Below are positions 8,267 to 16,960 of a DNA stretch of 46,627 bases, one piece after another (within the stretch, counting starts at the first letter, position 1; every line of letters begins with the position of its first letter). The position numbers and the translations under genes were made by a program. The stretch is from assembly GCA_015654575.1 (NCBI GenBank), contig JAATGR010000146.1, positions 1-46,627 on the forward strand. The letters run 5' to 3'. This DNA comes from Actinomycetales bacterium. Its GTDB lineage: Bacteria > Actinomycetota > Actinomycetes > Actinomycetales > Microbacteriaceae. The notes under the pieces are model-generated. The model was not told the DNA's origin. It saw only the letters and a program-made list of their open reading frames with translations, and made no database searches.

Positions 8267-8779
8267 TCAGGCCGTCGACGGCCAATCCTCGTCGCCCGGA
8301 ACGGGATCATGCAGGGGGACGACCAGCACCGGCCGGCGTTGGCGGTGGGTCAGGCGTGCGGCGACGGAACCGACGAAGAACTCGCGGATCGTCTCACCCA
8401 CCCCGCGCCGACGAGTGCCGACGACGATGACCGGGGAATCGAGCTGGTCGGCGAGATCCTTCAGGGCCGTCGCGGGATCGCCGACGAGGGAGCGGATCGT
8501 CCACCGGATGCCGCGCTGGTCGAGGCGCGCGGCGGCCTGCAACCGCACCTTCTCGACCGCGTCGGCCGCGTTCGCGATGTTGATGTCGATCGGCGCGGAA
8601 TGCGGTGTGCCGTCAGGGTCCTCGTAGGTCACGAACCGAGTCGCATCCACGGAGGCGATCACCAGTCTCGTGCCGAAGAGGGCGGCATAGCGCGCGGCTT
8701 CGTCGAGCAGCCGGTCGGGCAGCCCCGGGACGACCCCGACGACCACCGCTCCGGTCCATTCCGATGCATCCGACACCAT
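8267..8779 (-). CDS. Universal stress protein (UspA family)
   Basis: A 170-residue single-domain Usp protein. The N-terminal strand AVVVGVVPG carries the usual early loop, and the C-terminal nucleotide-binding pattern G-2x-G-9x-G(S/T) is approximated by GTRRRGVGETIREFFVGSV, so ATP binding is likely. The ATG at 8779 has a strong ribosome site, GGGGAGG, 5 nt upstream. It is a single gene facing padR tail to tail and diverging from the DUF3073 gene. Confidence 0.9.
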   Translation of the reverse strand: MVSDASEWTGAVVVGVVPGLPDRLLDEAARYAALFGTRLVIASVDATRFVTYEDPDGTPHSAPIDINIANAADAVEKVRLQAAARLDQRGIRWTIRSLVGDPATALKDLADQLDSPVIVVGTRRRGVGETIREFFVGSVAARLTHRQRRPVLVVPLHDPVPGDEDWPSTA

Positions 8780-8914
8780 GCGATCCTCCCCGTCAACGCG
8801 GCGTCGCCGGCGGGCGCCGTGATATTGTGAATGCTACTCTTAGCGGCCTTGCAGCCGGACGAATGCGACGGGCTCCGGCACTGCCCGCGACATCAGAACG
8901 TGAGGGGGTCTCGC

Positions 8915-9109
8915 ATGGGGCGTGGCCGTCAAAAGGCGAAGCACACCAAGATCGCCCGTGAGCTCAAGTACGACACCTACTCGGTGAACCTGGGAGCCCT
9001 GGAGCGCGAGCTCGGGCATCCGGCGACCGGTGAAACCGAGTACGTCGACAAGTGGGCGGACGAATACAGCGACGAAGACGAGGGCGAAGAGCGAGTCGAC
9101 GCGCACTGA
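8915..9109 (+). CDS. DUF3073 domain-containing protein
   Basis: A 64-residue acidic protein. The conserved opening MGRGRQKAKHTKIARELKY marks the DUF3073 family, found in actinobacteria and often near purFM, as here. The tail is Asp/Glu-rich. The ATG at 8915 has GAGGGGG about 6 nt upstream; an in-frame upstream start at 8831 would add a non-conserved stretch and is rejected. Function unknown. Confidence 0.9.
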   Translation: MGRGRQKAKHTKIARELKYDTYSVNLGALERELGHPATGETEYVDKWADEYSDEDEGEERVDAH

Positions 9110-9121
9110 GAGGTGTGGATC

Positions 9122-9142
9122 CGGTTCTCGGGACGGGAGCCG
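9122..9142. terminator. Weak hairpin between convergent DUF3073 and purF genes
   Basis: CGGTTCTC pairs with GGGAGCCG (two wobble pairs) around a 5-nt loop. There is no clear T-tract. It lies in the 35-nt gap between two converging genes, so a two-way terminator is plausible. Confidence 0.4.
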
Positions 9143-9144
9143 TC

Positions 9145-10605
9145 TCAGGACACCTGCGACCCTTCCACCCAGTCGAGATACTCCTCGGTGACGGTCCCCG
9201 TCACGTAGCGACCGTCGAAGCAGCTCATGTCGAGATCGTCGAGGTCGGATCCTTCGAGGATGGCCGCCTTCAGGTCCTCGACCTCCTGGTAGACCATGTA
9301 GTCGGCGCCGAGTTCGCTCGCGATCTCGGGGATCGTCCGCCCGTGCGCGACGAGCTCGTGCCGGGACGGCATGTTGATGCCGTACACGTGCGGATAGCGC
9401 ACCGGGGGCGCGGCGCTCGCGAAGGTGACGCTCTTGGCCCCGGCATCGCGGGCCATCTGAATGATCTCCTTGCTCGTCGTCCCCCGGACGATCGAGTCGT
9501 CGATGAGCAGCACGTTCTTGCCCTTGAACTCGCTCGGCATGGCGTTGAGTTTCTGACGGACGCTCTTCTTGCGCACCGCCTGTCCCGGCATGATGAAGGT
9601 GCGACCGACATAGCGGTTCTTGTAGAAGCCCTCACGGTATTCGAGGCGGAGCTTGCGGGCGACCTGCATCGCTGCGGGACGCGCGGAGTCGGGGATCGGC
9701 ATCACGACGTCTATGGCGCCGATCGGGGTGTGCTTGGCGATGGTGTCCGCCAGGCGCTCCCCCATGCGCAGCCGCGCGTCGTACACCGAGATGCCGTTCA
9801 TCACCGAGTCCGGACGGGCCAGGTACACGTACTCGAACGAGCAGGGCACGAGTCGGGGGCTCACGGCGCACTGACGCGTGTGGAGCGTTCCGTCCAGGCC
9901 GATGTAGACCGCCTCGCCGGGGAGCACGTCGCGCACGACGTCGAAGCCCGCGTTGTCGAGCACGAGCGACTCCGACGCCACGATCCACTCGTCGGCACCG
10001 TTCGCAGCCTTACGCGTGCCGAGGATGAGCGGACGGATGCCGAACGGGTCGCGGAAGGCGAGCAGCCCGTACCCGGCCAGCAGCGCGATGGCGGCATAGG
10101 ATCCCTCGACGCGCTCGTGCACGCGGGCGACGGCCTGGAACACCTGCTCGGGGTCAAGTTCCAGTCCGCCGATCGCCGCCTGCAGCTCGTTGGCGAGCAC
10201 GTTCACCAGCAGCTCGGTGTCCGAGCTGGTGTTCAGATGCCGGCGGTCCTTGTGGAACAGCTCGTCGGTGAGCTCGCGCGTGTTGGTGAGGTTCCCGTTG
10301 TGCACGAGGACGATGCCATACGGGGCGTTCACGTAGAACGGCTGAGCCTCCTCCTCGCTAGACGCGGTGCCCTTCGTCGCATACCGGCAATGCCCCAGGC
10401 CGATCGTCCCCAGCAGCGATCGCATGTCACGGGTGCGGAAGGCTTCCCGCACCTGACCACGGGCCTTGTGCATGTGGAAGACGCCGCTCGGCTCCGCCGT
10501 GGAGATCCCGGTCGAGTCCTGTCCACGGTGCTGCAGCAGCAGCAGGCCGTCATAGATGTCCTGGTTGACCGAGCCCTGCCCGACCACGCCGACGATGCCG
10601 CACAT
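9145..10605 (-). CDS. purF: Amidophosphoribosyltransferase
   Basis: A 486-residue enzyme for the first committed step of purine synthesis: PRPP plus glutamine to 5-phosphoribosylamine, glutamate and pyrophosphate. Met1-Cys2-Gly-Ile-Val-Gly places the nucleophilic cysteine directly after the initiator Met, so there is no propeptide. The glutamine domain continues with RYATKG and HNGNLTN. The PRPP loop VLLIDDSIVRGTT lies near residues 360-372. The start is ATG 10605, 5 nt after the purM stop; an in-frame start at 10698 would bury the nucleophile and is rejected. It is transcribed with and after purM. Confidence 0.97.
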   Translation of the reverse strand: MCGIVGVVGQGSVNQDIYDGLLLLQHRGQDSTGISTAEPSGVFHMHKARGQVREAFRTRDMRSLLGTIGLGHCRYATKGTASSEEEAQPFYVNAPYGIVLVHNGNLTNTRELTDELFHKDRRHLNTSSDTELLVNVLANELQAAIGGLELDPEQVFQAVARVHERVEGSYAAIALLAGYGLLAFRDPFGIRPLILGTRKAANGADEWIVASESLVLDNAGFDVVRDVLPGEAVYIGLDGTLHTRQCAVSPRLVPCSFEYVYLARPDSVMNGISVYDARLRMGERLADTIAKHTPIGAIDVVMPIPDSARPAAMQVARKLRLEYREGFYKNRYVGRTFIMPGQAVRKKSVRQKLNAMPSEFKGKNVLLIDDSIVRGTTSKEIIQMARDAGAKSVTFASAAPPVRYPHVYGINMPSRHELVAHGRTIPEIASELGADYMVYQEVEDLKAAILEGSDLDDLDMSCFDGRYVTGTVTEEYLDWVEGSQVS

Positions 10606-10610
10606 ATGGG

Positions 10611-11738
10611 TTAATTCGCTCCGTCTCGCGGGATGTCGGCATAGCCGCCGACCAGGCGTACCGCTCCACCGTCGACGCCTTTGGCGCCCTGAATCCACTC
10701 GCCCGCAGGCGCGGCCGTGGCCCGGACGGACCCGAGCGCCCAGGCGGGGATGCCGTCACGTTCGAGAGCATCGATGGCTTCGTCCACCGCGTCCTCGGCG
10801 ACGACGGCGAGGAAACCGACACCCAGGTTCCAGGTGCCTTCCGTCGATGCCAACTGCAGCCCGCCGGCCTCCGCCAGCACCCGGAACACCGCAGGCGGGG
10901 ACCAGGTGGAACGGTCCAGCTCGGACCAGGTGCCCGCCGGCAGCACGCGCGCAAGATTCGCCCCGATGCCGCCGCCCGTGACGTGGCTGAGGGCATGGAG
11001 CCGGTCACCGAGTCCGGCGGCGAGCCGCAGCAACGGCGCCGTGTACAGGCGTGTCGGTTCGAGCAGCGCCTCGCCCCACGTCGCTCCAAGATCTGCCGAG
11101 CGGTCGCCGTACTGGATGCCGGCGCCGGCGACAATGTGACGCACGAGCGAGAACCCGTTGGCGTGCAGGCCGCTCGACGCGAGAGCGATCACTGTGTCGC
11201 CGGGCCCGATCCGGTCGGCGCCGAGCACCCGATCGGCTTCGACGACACCCGTCGCCGCTCCCGCCACGTCGTAGTCGCTCGGCCCGAGAAGGCCCGGATG
11301 CTCCGCGGTCTCGCCGCCGACCAGCGCGGTCCCGGTGGCGGCGCATCCGTCGGCGATACCCCGGACGATGTCCGCGATGCGTTCGGGGACGACCTTCCCG
11401 CAGGCGATGTAGTCGGTCATGAACAGCGGCTTGGCGCCGACCACGACGATGTCGTCCACGACCATGCCGACCAGATCCTGGCCGATGGTGTCGTGCTTGT
11501 CGATCGCCTGCGCGATAGCGACCTTGGTTCCGACACCGTCGGTGCTGGTCGCAAGCAGGGGCCGGGTATACCCGCGCAGAGCGGACACATCGAACAGGCC
11601 AGCGAAACCGCCCACACCGCCGACGACCTCCGCGCCCTGTGTCCGGCGAACGGCGGACTTCATCAGCTCCACCGCGAGATCTCCTGCTGCGGTATCGACA
11701 CCTGCCTCAGAGTATGGATTGCGGGGTGCGGCGGCCAC
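10611..11738 (-). CDS. purM: Phosphoribosylformylglycinamidine cyclo-ligase (AIR synthetase)
   Basis: A 375-residue ATP-dependent enzyme that closes the imidazole ring (FGAM to AIR). Motifs: STDGVGTKV near residue 65, GMVVDDIVVVGAKPLFMTDYIA, GETAEHPG and the C-terminal HVTGGGIGANLARVLP. The start is GTG 11738; the minus strand has TAGGCT, 6 nt, then GTG, so the mRNA is probably leaderless. Here purM is transcribed first and purF second, the reverse of the purF-purM order I recall from Bacillus. Confidence 0.97.
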   Translation of the reverse strand: MAAAPRNPYSEAGVDTAAGDLAVELMKSAVRRTQGAEVVGGVGGFAGLFDVSALRGYTRPLLATSTDGVGTKVAIAQAIDKHDTIGQDLVGMVVDDIVVVGAKPLFMTDYIACGKVVPERIADIVRGIADGCAATGTALVGGETAEHPGLLGPSDYDVAGAATGVVEADRVLGADRIGPGDTVIALASSGLHANGFSLVRHIVAGAGIQYGDRSADLGATWGEALLEPTRLYTAPLLRLAAGLGDRLHALSHVTGGGIGANLARVLPAGTWSELDRSTWSPPAVFRVLAEAGGLQLASTEGTWNLGVGFLAVVAEDAVDEAIDALERDGIPAWALGSVRATAAPAGEWIQGAKGVDGGAVRLVGGYADIPRDGAN

Positions 11739-11744
11739 CGTCTA

Positions 11745-11750
11745 AGCCTA
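11745..11750 (-). promoter_or_regulatory. -10 element of a leaderless promoter (TAGGCT) for purM-purF
   Basis: The minus strand reads TAGGCT, 6 nt, GTG. The same hexamer and spacing precede purD at 20592, so the two purine units share promoter architecture. It lies in a 50-bp divergent region with a second leaderless promoter for the gene at 11789. Confidence 0.6.
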
Positions 11751-11776
11751 GCGGCCGTGGGGCTCCCCGGTCGCCC

Positions 11777-11782
11777 TACAAT
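11777..11782 (+). promoter_or_regulatory. -10 element of a leaderless promoter (TACAAT)
   Basis: TACAAT ends 6 nt before ATG 11789. There is no ribosome site. It is the divergent partner of the purM promoter. Confidence 0.6.
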
Positions 11783-11788
11783 TGCCGC

Positions 11789-12403
11789 ATGCACAGCCCC
11801 GGGCGCCCGGAGTGGCTCATCCGAGAAGACGCCGGTCGTCCCGTGCTGCTCGCCCTGTTCCTCCGGCAGCGGCTCGGGCTGCGCAGCCCCGCGGAGCTGC
11901 CCGCGCTGCGCGACGTGCCGGTCGCGGCATCCGATCGTCCGGACGCCCAGCAGGCGGTTCTCGAGCACCAATGGCGCGAGTACTGGGCAATGACCGTCGA
12001 GCCTCAAGCGCATCCCGCGGCCGGTCCGCTGGAGCTGGTCGAAGGCTTCGCAACAATGGTGGCGTTGCCGCTCGGCGGCGCTGACCAACTGCGCGCCGAG
12101 ATCGCACCGCACGCGGCCGACGCCGTCGCCTATGCCACCGAAGCGCATCACGCATACGCGGCCCGCACTTCCGACGTCCCCGCCGACGCCGGCTACCGAG
12201 CGTACGCCAGCGCCATCGCCGAGCATGAGCGTCAGGTCGGGCGCCCGGCGCACTCGTTCGAACTGAACGTGCAAGTGCTGCCGCTGACCCAACGCGGACT
12301 GTGGTGGATCGGCTCCCTGACGATCGCGGTGACCGATGGTCTCCGGCGGGACGTCGCCGCGTTCGACACGGCGATCCACCCGGTCATCGCCGATCTCGCC
12401 TAG
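11789..12403 (+). CDS. Conserved hypothetical protein
   Basis: A 204-residue soluble protein without signal or membrane segments. It begins MHSPGRPEWLIREDAGRPVL and has a Trp-rich central part (WREYWAM) and a C-terminal LWWIGSLTIAVTD strand. I do not recognise a catalytic motif; its position divergent from purM suggests a housekeeping actinobacterial family. The start follows a -10 box by 6 nt (leaderless). The stop (12401-12403) directly abuts the stop of the opposite gene, so the two converge with no spacer. Confidence 0.8.
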   Translation: MHSPGRPEWLIREDAGRPVLLALFLRQRLGLRSPAELPALRDVPVAASDRPDAQQAVLEHQWREYWAMTVEPQAHPAAGPLELVEGFATMVALPLGGADQLRAEIAPHAADAVAYATEAHHAYAARTSDVPADAGYRAYASAIAEHERQVGRPAHSFELNVQVLPLTQRGLWWIGSLTIAVTDGLRRDVAAFDTAIHPVIADLA

Positions 12404-12745
12404 TCATTCCTCGACGCGTACGCGCTCGCGATCCACGCGGACCTCTCGCGAACGTCGTCCCACGGTGCGGTCGAGCAACAGGGCGACGAGACCGCCCACG
12501 ATGAGGCCGACGACGATGCCCGCCAGCGCGAGGAAGCCGAAGACTTGCATCTTCGAATACTCGTAGCCCTCCTCACTGGTCTGATCCGTTCCGTTGAAGA
12601 CGAACGTCAGGACGAGCGCTGCGATCACGCCGAGCAGCGCGCCCAGGACGAGGAAGAGGATGTGACGGGGTGCACGACGGACGCGCACCGTCTCGAGGTG
12701 TTCCTCGACGGTGACGCGGGGTTCGGGGTTCGGCTCTTCGGCCAT
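12404..12745 (-). CDS. Small two-helix membrane protein
   Basis: A 113-residue protein with two hydrophobic helices (about residues 28-48 and 66-90) separated by a polar loop (NGTDQTSEEGYEYSK), with Arg-rich cytoplasmic ends. No enzymatic motif is visible. The ATG at 12745 follows GAGAAT by 6 nt and lacks a ribosome site. It ends back to back with the previous gene. Function unknown. Confidence 0.8.
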   Translation of the reverse strand: MAEEPNPEPRVTVEEHLETVRVRRAPRHILFLVLGALLGVIAALVLTFVFNGTDQTSEEGYEYSKMQVFGFLALAGIVVGLIVGGLVALLLDRTVGRRSREVRVDRERVRVEE

Positions 12746-12751
12746 CGCCCT

Positions 12752-12757
12752 ATTCTC
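12752..12757 (-). promoter_or_regulatory. -10 element of a leaderless promoter (GAGAAT)
   Basis: On the minus strand GAGAAT plus 6 nt leads into ATG 12745. It deviates from TANNNT only in the first base. Confidence 0.4.
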
Positions 12758-12799
12758 TCATTCGGCGCGCTGTGGATACGCCCACCGCCGGCGCGTGTA

Positions 12800-12837
12800 G
12801 AAGGGGCGCCCCGTGACGGATCACGGAGCGCCCCTTC
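12800..12837. terminator. Strong hairpin downstream of htaA
   Basis: A 10-bp stem (GAAGGGGCGC with GCGCCCCTTC), one mismatch, then a 6-bp stem (CCGTGA with TCACGG) closed by CGGA. It starts 14 nt beyond the htaA stop and ends that transcript. No T-tract is obvious. Confidence 0.8.
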
Positions 12838-12851
12838 TCAAGCAGACGCCG

Positions 12852-15800
12852 TTAGGCGCTGGCCACCCGGCGACGACGCAGCGCCACCGCACCGACACCC
12901 ACGACCAGCATCGTCAGGCCGATCCACAACGCACCGTTCGCATCCGACCCACCCGTCACGGCCAGCGTGCCGTCCGTAGTCGAGTCACAGGTGACCTCGG
13001 CTCCCAGCGGGAAGCTGAACGACACGGAGTCGAGAGTCGTGCCCGCCGGGTAGAACACGCTGCCGTTGTAGCTGAACAGCTGCGCACCGGACGACGTGAT
13101 GGTCGCAGACGCGTTGCTCCAAGAGATGCTGCTGCTCGTGGAGGATGCCGTCGGGAGGGTGAGGTTAGCCAGCGCGATCTCACCCGTGGACGCCGTGGTC
13201 ACATAGAGCACGGCGGACGTCGCGCCGGTCACCTGGATGCGCAGGTTCGACAGCGTGATGTCGAGGATGCCGGAGTGACCGTAGTAGTGCACCGAGCCGT
13301 TGTAGGTCACCGAGCCGCTGTGGGTGTCGACACTGTATGCGCCGCTACCGGTGCCCCACGCGCCCGAGATCGAGCCGCTGGCGATCGGGCCGTTGATGTA
13401 GTCGACGAACGACTGCTTGAAGCCCCAGTCGATGGTCGCGCCCGACACCGAATTCGCCACGCAGACTTCCGCCGCCGCAGCAGTCGTCTCACTCGTGTTC
13501 GTACCGCTCGTGACTTCGCCGGACGTGTCCGCCGCGGCCACGGTGAAGTACGCCGCTGTGATCTCCGTGCCGTCCGCGCGGGTCAGCACGATCGAGTGGC
13601 TGCCGGCCTCGAAGTCGGCCGGCACGACCCAGGTGAACACCACGGTGCCATCCGCGTAGGCGGTCTGGGCGGGAAGGCTGACCGGATCGGAGTGGACCGT
13701 CGCGGCGATCAACTCACCCGCATCGAATCCCGTTCCCGTGATGGTCAACGCCTGCCCCGGCGTCACCTGGGTGCTGCTCAGGCTCACCACCGGAGTAAGA
13801 CCCGCGTCTTCGAGCGGGATCGTGAACGTCGCCGGGTCGAGAGCCTGGCCGGCGGCGTAGAAGCCCATGAAGGCCGCCGCTCCCTCGCTGGTCAGTGTCG
13901 CGGCTGCGTCCGTCCAGGTAATCGACGCACCATCGCCCGAGACCACACCATTCGGCAGGGTCAGCGTCGCCACCGGGACATCCGTCGCATCGACTGCAGG
14001 GCTGCTGCCGTATCCGGCCGAGCTGACGTCCGCATACAGCGTCGCGGTCGTCGGGCTCGTGATCACGATGCTCGGGTTGTCGATCGTCAGGTCGAGCGCG
14101 CCCTCATGGCCGCTGAAGTTGACGGAACCCGCCCAGTCGATCGATCCGGTACCCGAATCCTGATCGTAGGAGCCGACCCCGTTCGACCACAGGAACGCGC
14201 CGTCCGACTGCGTTCCGACGCCGTCCGTCGTGATCGCGCCTTCGGCGAAGCCGACGATGTAGTTGCGGAAGCTTTCCTTCACGCCCCAGTCGAGGGTCGC
14301 GCCGGTGACGTCGATCGACCCCGTCTCAGCCGTGACGGTGTAGGTGACGGCATCCGAGGTGGAGCCGCTGTATGCCGTCACGTCGTCGGGCGTGAAGGTC
14401 GCCGTCAAGCTGTGATCGCCCTCAGCCAGCGCTGCCGTGGTCAGGGATGCTGTTCCGGACTCGACGTCGGCCGTGCCCAAGGAGGTCGTCCCGTCGAAGA
14501 ACTCGACCGCGCCGACCGCTGCCGGCGAGATCGCCGCCGTGAGCGTCACGTCCGAGCCTGCCGTGGTCGTTGAGGCAGGAGACACCGACAGTGTCGTCGT
14601 CGTATCCGCCACATCGGTCTCCGCGAAGCTGATCGGGGTGGAGACCTCGTTCACAGCCTGCGTCACACCACCCGCGCCGATCGTGAACACCGACAACGTC
14701 CCCGTCGAACTGTTCGCCAACGCCTCCAACGTCGCCTGATCAACCGTCACCGTCCAGGTGAAATCAGCCGTCCCGTCATCATTCAACGTCCACAACACAT
14801 ACGGAGACGCACTACTCGAACCCTGCACCCACGCCGCATACGCGTTCGTCCGAGTCGACGACGCCGCACCAGCCGACGGCTGCCACACATCCGACAGATA
14901 ACCGATCTCCACATAGAAACCAGCCGCAGAACCCGCCGAGGGACCATAAATGCCCGTCGCCGACGTATCGAAGATCTCACCCGTCACCGTGATCGTCGCA
15001 CCATCCGCATCCAGACCCGTCGACGGCGTCACCGTCAACGACGGAGTCGGCGTCACCACCGGCGGCGTCTCGACTGCTGTCACGGTGTAGGGCACCGCTG
15101 CCGATGTCGAGCCGGCGTACGCCGCAACGTCCGACGGCGTGAACTCCGCGGTGAGGCTGTGGTTACCAGTGACGAGCGTCGACGTTGATATCGACGCGGC
15201 CCCGGCGGCAACGTCCACCGTGTCGAGCGTGGTGGTGCCGTCAAAGAACGTCACGGATCCGTCCGCCGCGGGTGACACCGTCGCGGTCAACGTGACCTCG
15301 GATCCCTCCGTCGCCGTGCCAGCCGGGGTGGCGGCCAAGGTCGTGGTCGTGGTCGCGGGCGCGACGGCCTCGGCCTCGGCCTCAACGGTCGTGGTCAGAG
15401 TCAGATCAGCGCCGAACGCGTTATTGTTCACACCGCCCGGACCGTACATAAAGCCCGCCGTCACACCTGCGGCAGTTCCGTAGATGGAAGAACCCGGCAC
15501 GCTGATCGTGGCACTGCCGTCAGCAACCGTGATGCTGGCCGAGTCGCTCGTGGCGAACAGCACGCCGTCCGTCTCACCGGTCGCCGGGCTATCGGTCGAG
15601 GCGACGATGCCGTTGAAGGAAGCGGTGAACACGTAGGAGATGTCCGCGTAGATGTCGGCGTGCGTGCCATCGACGACCACCCGGAAGTTCTGCAGGGTCT
15701 CGTCGATGCCATGCGCGCTGAGGACCCAGTGCGTACCACCGGTGGTGGACACATCTGCCACAGTCGACGAGGTCACGCTGCCAGTCGCGCCCGGATACTT

Positions 15801-16037
15801 GTACAAGGTCGTCGACGGGGCCACCGGATCGATCGCCTGGGTGCCACCCCAGACCGGATTCAGGATGTAGGTGTTCCAGCTGGAGTTCACATTCCAGGCG
15901 AGTGAGCCACTGGTGACATCACCGGCGGCAGCCTGCGCAGGAAGCGCGGTCCCGACCACGGCAGCGGATGAGAACAGGGCGCCGGTGACGATTCCCGCCA
16001 TCACGCGCCAAAGCGATGCTTTCCTGGTTGACTGCAC
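12852..16037 (-). CDS. htaA: HtaA-type multi-domain haem-binding surface protein with sortase signal
   Basis: A 1061-residue exported protein that should capture haem at the cell surface for HmuTUV. Layout: signal peptide 1-37 (ending LPAQA); a divergent HtaA domain about 38-205; Ig-like repeat about 220-322; a distinct beta domain about 326-463; Ig-like repeat about 466-572; HtaA domain about 575-745; IPT/TIG-like domain about 750-840; HtaA domain about 866-1015; LAVTG at 1025-1029; a membrane helix and RRRR. The HtaA domains keep the haem-associated Tyr (SFRNYI, SFVDYI) and His (SGHEGALD, YGHSGILD). GTG 16037 is chosen because AGGAG lies 6 nt upstream and the signal peptide starts there; ATG 16085 would remove it. 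An iron box lies upstream. LAVTG matches the LAXTG signal of class E sortases. Confidence 0.93.
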   Translation of the reverse strand: MQSTRKASLWRVMAGIVTGALFSSAAVVGTALPAQAAAGDVTSGSLAWNVNSSWNTYILNPVWGGTQAIDPVAPSTTLYKYPGATGSVTSSTVADVSTTGGTHWVLSAHGIDETLQNFRVVVDGTHADIYADISYVFTASFNGIVASTDSPATGETDGVLFATSDSASITVADGSATISVPGSSIYGTAAGVTAGFMYGPGGVNNNAFGADLTLTTTVEAEAEAVAPATTTTTLAATPAGTATEGSEVTLTATVSPAADGSVTFFDGTTTLDTVDVAAGAASISTSTLVTGNHSLTAEFTPSDVAAYAGSTSAAVPYTVTAVETPPVVTPTPSLTVTPSTGLDADGATITVTGEIFDTSATGIYGPSAGSAAGFYVEIGYLSDVWQPSAGAASSTRTNAYAAWVQGSSSASPYVLWTLNDDGTADFTWTVTVDQATLEALANSSTGTLSVFTIGAGGVTQAVNEVSTPISFAETDVADTTTTLSVSPASTTTAGSDVTLTAAISPAAVGAVEFFDGTTSLGTADVESGTASLTTAALAEGDHSLTATFTPDDVTAYSGSTSDAVTYTVTAETGSIDVTGATLDWGVKESFRNYIVGFAEGAITTDGVGTQSDGAFLWSNGVGSYDQDSGTGSIDWAGSVNFSGHEGALDLTIDNPSIVITSPTTATLYADVSSAGYGSSPAVDATDVPVATLTLPNGVVSGDGASITWTDAAATLTSEGAAAFMGFYAAGQALDPATFTIPLEDAGLTPVVSLSSTQVTPGQALTITGTGFDAGELIAATVHSDPVSLPAQTAYADGTVVFTWVVPADFEAGSHSIVLTRADGTEITAAYFTVAAADTSGEVTSGTNTSETTAAAAEVCVANSVSGATIDWGFKQSFVDYINGPIASGSISGAWGTGSGAYSVDTHSGSVTYNGSVHYYGHSGILDITLSNLRIQVTGATSAVLYVTTASTGEIALANLTLPTASSTSSSISWSNASATITSSGAQLFSYNGSVFYPAGTTLDSVSFSFPLGAEVTCDSTTDGTLAVTGGSDANGALWIGLTMLVVGVGAVALRRRRVASA

Positions 16038-16111
16038 AGTCTTCTCCTGGATCTCTTCGGGTAGCCGCCACCCCATCGGGGGCAAAGATAGGGGAGGCTT
16101 ATTTAAGCCAT

Positions 16112-16130
16112 GACGCTTAGCCTAACCTCA
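16112..16130 (-). promoter_or_regulatory. DtxR/IdeR-like iron box upstream of htaA
   Basis: The minus strand reads TGAGGTTAGGCTAAGCGTC, matching 14 of 19 positions of the consensus TTAGGTTAGSCTAACCTAA. It sits 75 nt before the htaA start, in the 128-nt gap after hmuV, so htaA probably has its own iron-repressed promoter. Confidence 0.8.
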
Positions 16131-16165
16131 CCAAGCAGAATGGCAAGAATTCGCGAGACGAATCG

Positions 16166-16960
16166 TTATCGGGACGAAGCCGCGAGACCGCGACGCGGCA
16201 GGATGATCGGGCGTCCGGTGTCCGGATCGGGAAGCACCCGCACCGGTGTGTCGTAGACCTGCTCGACCAGCCCCTCCGTCAGCACCCGTGCGGGAGCACC
16301 GTATGCGGCGAGTCTCCCCTCGTGGATGATCGCGACATCGTCGGCGTACGCGGCAGCCAGGGACAGATCGTGGAGGACCACGATGATCGCCCGGCCTGCC
16401 GCGGCGAGTTCCCGCGCGATGCGTAACACCTCTTCCTGGTGTTTCAGGTCGAGCGCGGCGGTCGGCTCGTCGAGCATCACGATCGGGGTGTCCTGGGCGA
16501 GCACCCGCGCCAGCGACGCCCGCGCCCGCTCTCCTCCCGAGAGGGAGGAGAAAGGCCGAGACCCGAGGTGGGTGACGTCGGTGCGCACCATCGCGTCCAC
16601 GATGACGACCTCGTCGTCGCCGGCGCCGCTGCCGATCCAGGGAGCGCGACCCATCTCGACCACCTCGTAGGTGGTGAACGAGAAGCTGACCTGGTTGAAC
16701 TGCAACAGCACGGCACGCCGGCGCGCGAGCTCTTTCGCGCCGTGCTCAGCAACAGCTCGACCGTCCAACAACACAGCGCCCGAGGTGGCACTCAGATCGC
16801 CGGTCAGCACACTCAGCAACGTCGACTTACCGGCGCCGTTCGGTCCCACCAGTGCGAGCACTCGGCCGTAACGCACGTCGAGGTCGATGCCGTCCAGGAT
16901 CGTGATCCCGTCGATGCGGTAACCGACACCGCGGAGTTCGTAGGCGATCTCCGCCGTCAT
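16166..16960 (-). CDS. hmuV: Haem ABC transporter ATP-binding protein
   Basis: A 264-residue ATPase that powers haem import with HmuU. Motifs: Walker A GPNGAGKST at 39-47, Q-loop in VLLQFNQVSFSF, signature LSGGERARASLARVLAQ, Walker B VMLDEPTAALD and switch histidine in VVLHDLSLAA. The ATG at 16960 overlaps the hmuU stop by 4 nt. Its order and overlaps with hmuU and hmuT identify it as the haem rather than siderophore ATPase, supported by the neighbouring HtaA proteins. Confidence 0.95.
   Translation of the reverse strand: MTAEIAYELRGVGYRIDGITILDGIDLDVRYGRVLALVGPNGAGKSTLLSVLTGDLSATSGAVLLDGRAVAEHGAKELARRRAVLLQFNQVSFSFTTYEVVEMGRAPWIGSGAGDDEVVIVDAMVRTDVTHLGSRPFSSLSGGERARASLARVLAQDTPIVMLDEPTAALDLKHQEEVLRIARELAAAGRAIIVVLHDLSLAAAYADDVAIIHEGRLAAYGAPARVLTEGLVEQVYDTPVRVLPDPDTGRPIILPRRGLAASSR

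Noticed and set aside
9052-10614. A 520-codon open frame opposite purF
   Set aside because: Antisense shadow. Composition is Arg/His/Asp/Val-rich with no family signature, and purF is unmistakable on the other strand.
12813-14573. A 586-codon open frame opposite htaA
   Set aside because: Antisense shadow with no conserved motif; htaA has signal peptide, domains and anchor in the right order.
16038-16085. ATG 16085 as start of htaA
   Set aside because: It has no ribosome site and places 16 polar residues before the signal peptide; GTG 16037 has AGGAG at the right distance.
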